Program-made: the position numbers and the translations under genes
Part shown: positions 61,433-64,000 of the stretch, in pieces
How positions within the stretch are numbered: position 1 is the stretch's first letter
Layout of the letters: the number at the start of each line of letters is the position of its first letter
Assembly (NCBI RefSeq): GCF_020966635.1
Contig: NZ_JAJKFQ010000005.1
Span: 458,404 to 522,403 of the forward strand
DNA: 64,000 nt
From: Stieleria sp. JC731
GTDB lineage: Bacteria; Planctomycetota; Planctomycetia; Pirellulales; Pirellulaceae
Direction: 5' to 3'
The notes under the pieces: generated by a model
What the model was told of the DNA's origin: nothing
Databases searched by the model: none
The model's input: the letters and a program-made list of their open reading frames with translations, nothing else

Positions 61433-62776
61433 CTAAGGCGAGGCTGTTACCCAGACAGGATTCGTGTAGAACATCAGATCTGCTCCGTTGTCGACGAACC
61501 TTCGACCGCGAGCTCGAAAAACCGCGCCAGTTGCTGGCACCTCAAAATTGCTCAGGATATCAGTCAAGGTTTTCTGGGGAGCTTGCTTTGCAACGATCGA
61601 TGCTTTGCCGTCGACGATTGCGATCAATTCCAATTCGTCAACCGAGTTCGGATGGCCCAGCAAGTCGATTTCTGGAATTTGCATCCGAATCGAAATGTCT
61701 ATCCGCTTTCCTGCAGCATATAGCGTCTCTCCAGCAAAAGCGGGCCTTTCGAGACCTTCACATTTCACTTGAAGTTCGACCCGTTGTGCGATGCCGCCAT
61801 GACTGGCAAAAAAGCTGCCAGCTTTGAGAGCATCGAGGACACCACTTGCGGAACGTTCTGGCGAGTAGACCCACGTTTCCGAAAATTCGCCTGGCCAATA
61901 GTCTCCGCTGGTAGGGCTATGGAAGTCGCTTGGCGCAAGCGCCGCGTACACATGAAGACCGTCACCGAGTAACTTGTCCCAAGCTCCTCCAACGGTCTCG
62001 GCCGCCGGATCCCACCGGTCAACTGTTTTCAGCTTGCCGAGATATGACCCAACTTTAGCCTTGTTTTGGTGACCAGGGGAGCCTGCAAATCCAATGAAGG
62101 ATTGCGAGGCTTTTAGCCAGGTGAGTGCGTCTTCCACGATCGTCGTGGGATCAGTCCGTTTTCGGGACGGATGGTTTAAAATTAGGACAGCCTCATCCTT
62201 CTTGTTTTCTTCGATCCATCGTAGAGCCTCCGATGCTGGTGGGACCCCAGGGTGTTGGTAGCCATCGAACTGTTCCTTGAATTGCCGCAGCCATGCATCG
62301 CTTCCGGGTATTGTTAGAACGGTCACATGCTCATTCCCGTCGTAGGGAGGGACGTTCCATTCGAGTCCCGGTATGACGACGATTTTCGGGAATAGCTTTT
62401 GAGCAGCTCGTATTTGCGTGAAGTACTCTTCCGTCGCTGCTGTCAAATCATGGCTAGCGTGATCAGTGATGGCGATTGCATCGCACCCATATTTTTGAGC
62501 AGACTCAACGACGGCTATTACTGGATAGCGACCGTCGGAGAAAAGGGTATGGGAGTGAGTGTCAACTTTCATCCACTGCCCATTCCCAATCCAAGAAATC
62601 GGATTCCGGATGGCTGGCTGATTTTGGTGAGCTACCTCGTTGTCGGGAATCGCAGCAGACTTGCCTTCAGGTCGATCTTGGTGATCCTCACCAGTACAAC
62701 CGCTAATCGCGAGCAGTATCCACACGGCGAGTTCAATTTTACGATAGCGGCAGGACTCGGGTTTCTCATTCAGCAT
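61433..62776 (-). CDS. PHP-domain metallohydrolase, lipoprotein (CehA/McbA-like)
   Basis: This 447-residue protein has a signal with lipobox AISGC (Cys27), followed by an acidic linker. The PHP domain shows DTHSHTLFSDG (about residues 72-82; metal ligands), AIAITDHASHD, GLEWNVPPYDGNEHV and ILNHPSRKR, with a late APSDFHSPTSGD. The last about 130 residues form a beta-rich domain. The Asp after the lipobox (Gly-Glu-Asp) leaves inner- or outer-membrane sorting open. PHP proteins cleave phosphate esters with bound divalent metals; the substrate is unknown. It converges with the acyltransferase gene at a 96-bp gap and is not part of the plus-strand polysaccharide block. Confidence 0.85.
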   Translation of the reverse strand: MLNEKPESCRYRKIELAVWILLAISGCTGEDHQDRPEGKSAAIPDNEVAHQNQPAIRNPISWIGNGQWMKVDTHSHTLFSDGRYPVIAVVESAQKYGCDAIAITDHASHDLTAATEEYFTQIRAAQKLFPKIVVIPGLEWNVPPYDGNEHVTVLTIPGSDAWLRQFKEQFDGYQHPGVPPASEALRWIEENKKDEAVLILNHPSRKRTDPTTIVEDALTWLKASQSFIGFAGSPGHQNKAKVGSYLGKLKTVDRWDPAAETVGGAWDKLLGDGLHVYAALAPSDFHSPTSGDYWPGEFSETWVYSPERSASGVLDALKAGSFFASHGGIAQRVELQVKCEGLERPAFAGETLYAAGKRIDISIRMQIPEIDLLGHPNSVDELELIAIVDGKASIVAKQAPQKTLTDILSNFEVPATGAVFRARGRRFVDNGADLMFYTNPVWVTASP

Positions 62777-63207
62777 GAAAACTCTCCTTCGGCCGATGTG
62801 GGCATTCTGAATAGAAAGCTAGTACTTCGTTCCAATTCGATTTTAGGATTAGCCGTATGGCGTTAGCCACGGTTTCATTGCAATAACCGGGGCTAACGCC
62901 CGTCGGTTGATGACCCGAACCCGTATTTTCATATGGAACGGAGCGCTAGGCTGTGCAAGCGATAAACTGTTGGCATTGGCCAAAATGTCTTGTGTTTGAT
63001 CGTGGATGCAGGCATTGTAGGAAGCGGAATCGAGGAGTTCGCTTGCCTGATAGACTGCACTCGTGCCGAGCAATAATTTAACTTTCCGTTGCTTGTCGGT
63101 TCTAGCGATCGTTTATCACAGCGTTTTAGTGTCTTGGTTAGCCAAAGTGCTGCTGATCAGCGTTGCTCAATATTTTTCGTCTGGATTCAAGTCACCGCGT
63201 AGCTCCT
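62777..63207. other. Intergenic region with an isolated palindromic repeat
   Basis: This 431-bp stretch between the divergent PHP gene and the VanZ-like gene has no supported gene. It includes the strong inverted repeat at 62859-62900. Confidence 0.55.
62859..62900. repeat. Single copy of the palindromic repeat family
   Basis: GGCGTTAGCCACGGTT (62859-62874) and AACCGGGGCTAACGCC (62885-62900) are inverted with one mismatch and a 10-base loop. It has the same core as the arrays at 28273 and 29895, but here both arms are right-arm type, giving a nearly perfect hairpin of 16 bp. Confidence 0.8.
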
Positions 63208-64000
63208 ATGGAAGTTGATGTTCAAAACGATGTGAGTCGTAGAATCCGCCTTGCTACCGTCGGACTGCTCATCGCTTGGGCGACGTTGCTTTTGCTGGGA
63301 TCCTGGTATCCGTTTGAATATCAAGAGGCGACATTTCGTGGAGCTTGCGAGCAGTGGTGGCGCGGGTGGCGTTTGGCGGGCCAGTCACGTAGCGACTTAG
63401 CGATAAACGTTGTTGCTGGTGTTCCTTTGGGCTTTTGTTCAGGATTGCTTATCCGCGTCTGGTCCACCAGAAAATCAAAACTTGGTTTTGCTGAATGTAG
63501 CTCGGGCCTACTCGCACTCAGTTTGATCGCCCTATATGCGTTTGGTGTCGAGATAGGCCAAGCGTGGTTTTCACATCGGGTTCCATCTAGCTTGGATACT
63601 TTCGCCCAGATCGCAGGGGCGTCGGGAGCGATGATTGTTTCGTTATCGCTCGGCGAATTTTTATTGATTCGGATAAGTAGTACTGGGCTGGCAAACGTTT
63701 CGAGCCGCTCTATGGCGTTGCTGGACTTATATTTCTTTGGCTACGTGATCTGGATGTGGATGCCGTTCATACCTGCTCTCAGTCCATCGGAACTCAAGCA
63801 AAAATGGCTGCACGGAGTTACTGGGTTAGGGCTTCAGCAATGGAGCAGGGATCCATGGGTGGCGCTCTATCAAGCGGGGGTCGCGATGGCCACAGCGATT
63901 CCCATCGGGGCTTGGTGGAGGCGCATGTCATCTAGAGGGTTGGTTGACATGTCAGTTTGGGGGGCGCTGCTGTGGGGGGGCATCTGCGTTGTGGGGCTCG
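63208..64000 (+). CDS. VanZ-like membrane protein (3' partial)
   Basis: ATG 63208 opens a frame with no stop to the window end (264 residues visible). It starts with a membrane helix (about residues 15-33), then SDLAINVVAGVPLGF (about 66-80) and GVEIGQAWFSHRVPSSLDTFAQIAGA (about 112-137), the core VanZ-like signature. VanZ-like proteins are small membrane proteins; this one is longer, as many planctomycete members carry a second hydrophobic or soluble part. At least five helices are visible. The function is unknown in most cases; a link to polysaccharide loci is common. Confidence 0.85.
   Translation, partial: MEVDVQNDVSRRIRLATVGLLIAWATLLLLGSWYPFEYQEATFRGACEQWWRGWRLAGQSRSDLAINVVAGVPLGFCSGLLIRVWSTRKSKLGFAECSSGLLALSLIALYAFGVEIGQAWFSHRVPSSLDTFAQIAGASGAMIVSLSLGEFLLIRISSTGLANVSSRSMALLDLYFFGYVIWMWMPFIPALSPSELKQKWLHGVTGLGLQQWSRDPWVALYQAGVAMATAIPIGAWWRRMSSRGLVDMSVWGALLWGGICVVGL

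Overview
The window looks like the chromosome of a marine planctomycete of the Rhodopirellula/Pirellulaceae type. The evidence is a Ser/Thr kinase with a single transmembrane segment and a long C-terminal extracytoplasmic part, a PEP-CTERM/exosortase system with a FemAB-like partner, several sulfotransferases, frequent GTG/TTG starts with weak ribosome-binding sites, moderate GC, and intergenic palindromic repeats with the core GGCG(C/T)TAGCCGCGGTT. The assignment is inferred from gene content and was not tested by a search. Both ends cut genes: a kinase at the left and a VanZ-like protein at the right.

Layout. 1-2442: C-terminal part of a Ser/Thr kinase. 2455-5377 (minus): a three-gene ABC exporter (FtsX-like permease, ATPase, HlyD-type adaptor). 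5827-6249 (minus): small exported coiled-coil protein. 6312-8706 (minus): a tightly packed trio of lamin-tail PEP-CTERM protein, FemAB-like protein and DUF218/YdcF-like protein. 8932-9855 (minus): patatin-like phospholipase. 10098-10994 (plus): FeeM-like acyltransferase of the exosortase-associated type. 11081-12022 (minus): FHA-like membrane protein.

12510-24359 (plus) is the exosortase/exopolysaccharide core: exosortase, Wzz/BY-kinase, a 1.7-kilo-residue TPR protein, EpsI, polyprenyl-phosphate sugar transferase and a DUF3473-type polysaccharide deacetylase. 24721-28238 adds RmlB, RmlA and a Stp1-type glycosyltransferase. 28273-30275 contains two arrays of palindromic repeats (about 93-bp and exactly 118-bp periods) that bracket one glycosyltransferase gene. 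30395-49841 is a long plus-strand polysaccharide block: hexapeptide acyltransferase, Wzm-type permease, pyruvyltransferase-like protein, GT-A protein, Wzt-type ATPase with carbohydrate-binding tail, three distinct sulfotransferases, several GT2 and GT4 enzymes, an O-antigen-ligase-like protein, a GT-C protein and a HAD-UbiA fusion resembling decaprenylphosphoryl-ribose synthases. 49944-51082 is a decayed, multiply frameshifted gene. 51163-61336 holds a PRTase-HAD protein, a large probable glycan-active toroid protein with a C-terminal membrane anchor, a PaaK-like protein, a SufS-like cysteine desulfurase homologue, a glycosyltransferase, a second O-ligase-like protein and an acyltransferase-3 protein. 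The window ends with a PHP-domain lipoprotein (minus) and the VanZ-like gene.

How it fits together (inference): nucleotide-sugar and lipid-linked-sugar enzymes feed glycosyltransferases that build a sulfated, possibly pyruvylated and acylated surface polymer. Wzm/Wzt and Wzz/BY-kinase are the visible export and length-control parts; no Wzx flippase is visible in the window. The exosortase with EpsI processes PEP-CTERM proteins, one of which is encoded at 7945-8706, and probably attaches them to surface glycan. Points worth a second look are the hairpin-rich leader of the exosortase gene, the palindromic arrays, the HAD-UbiA/GT-C pair, the composite pseudogene, and the PaaK-like/SufS-like pair inside a glycan locus.
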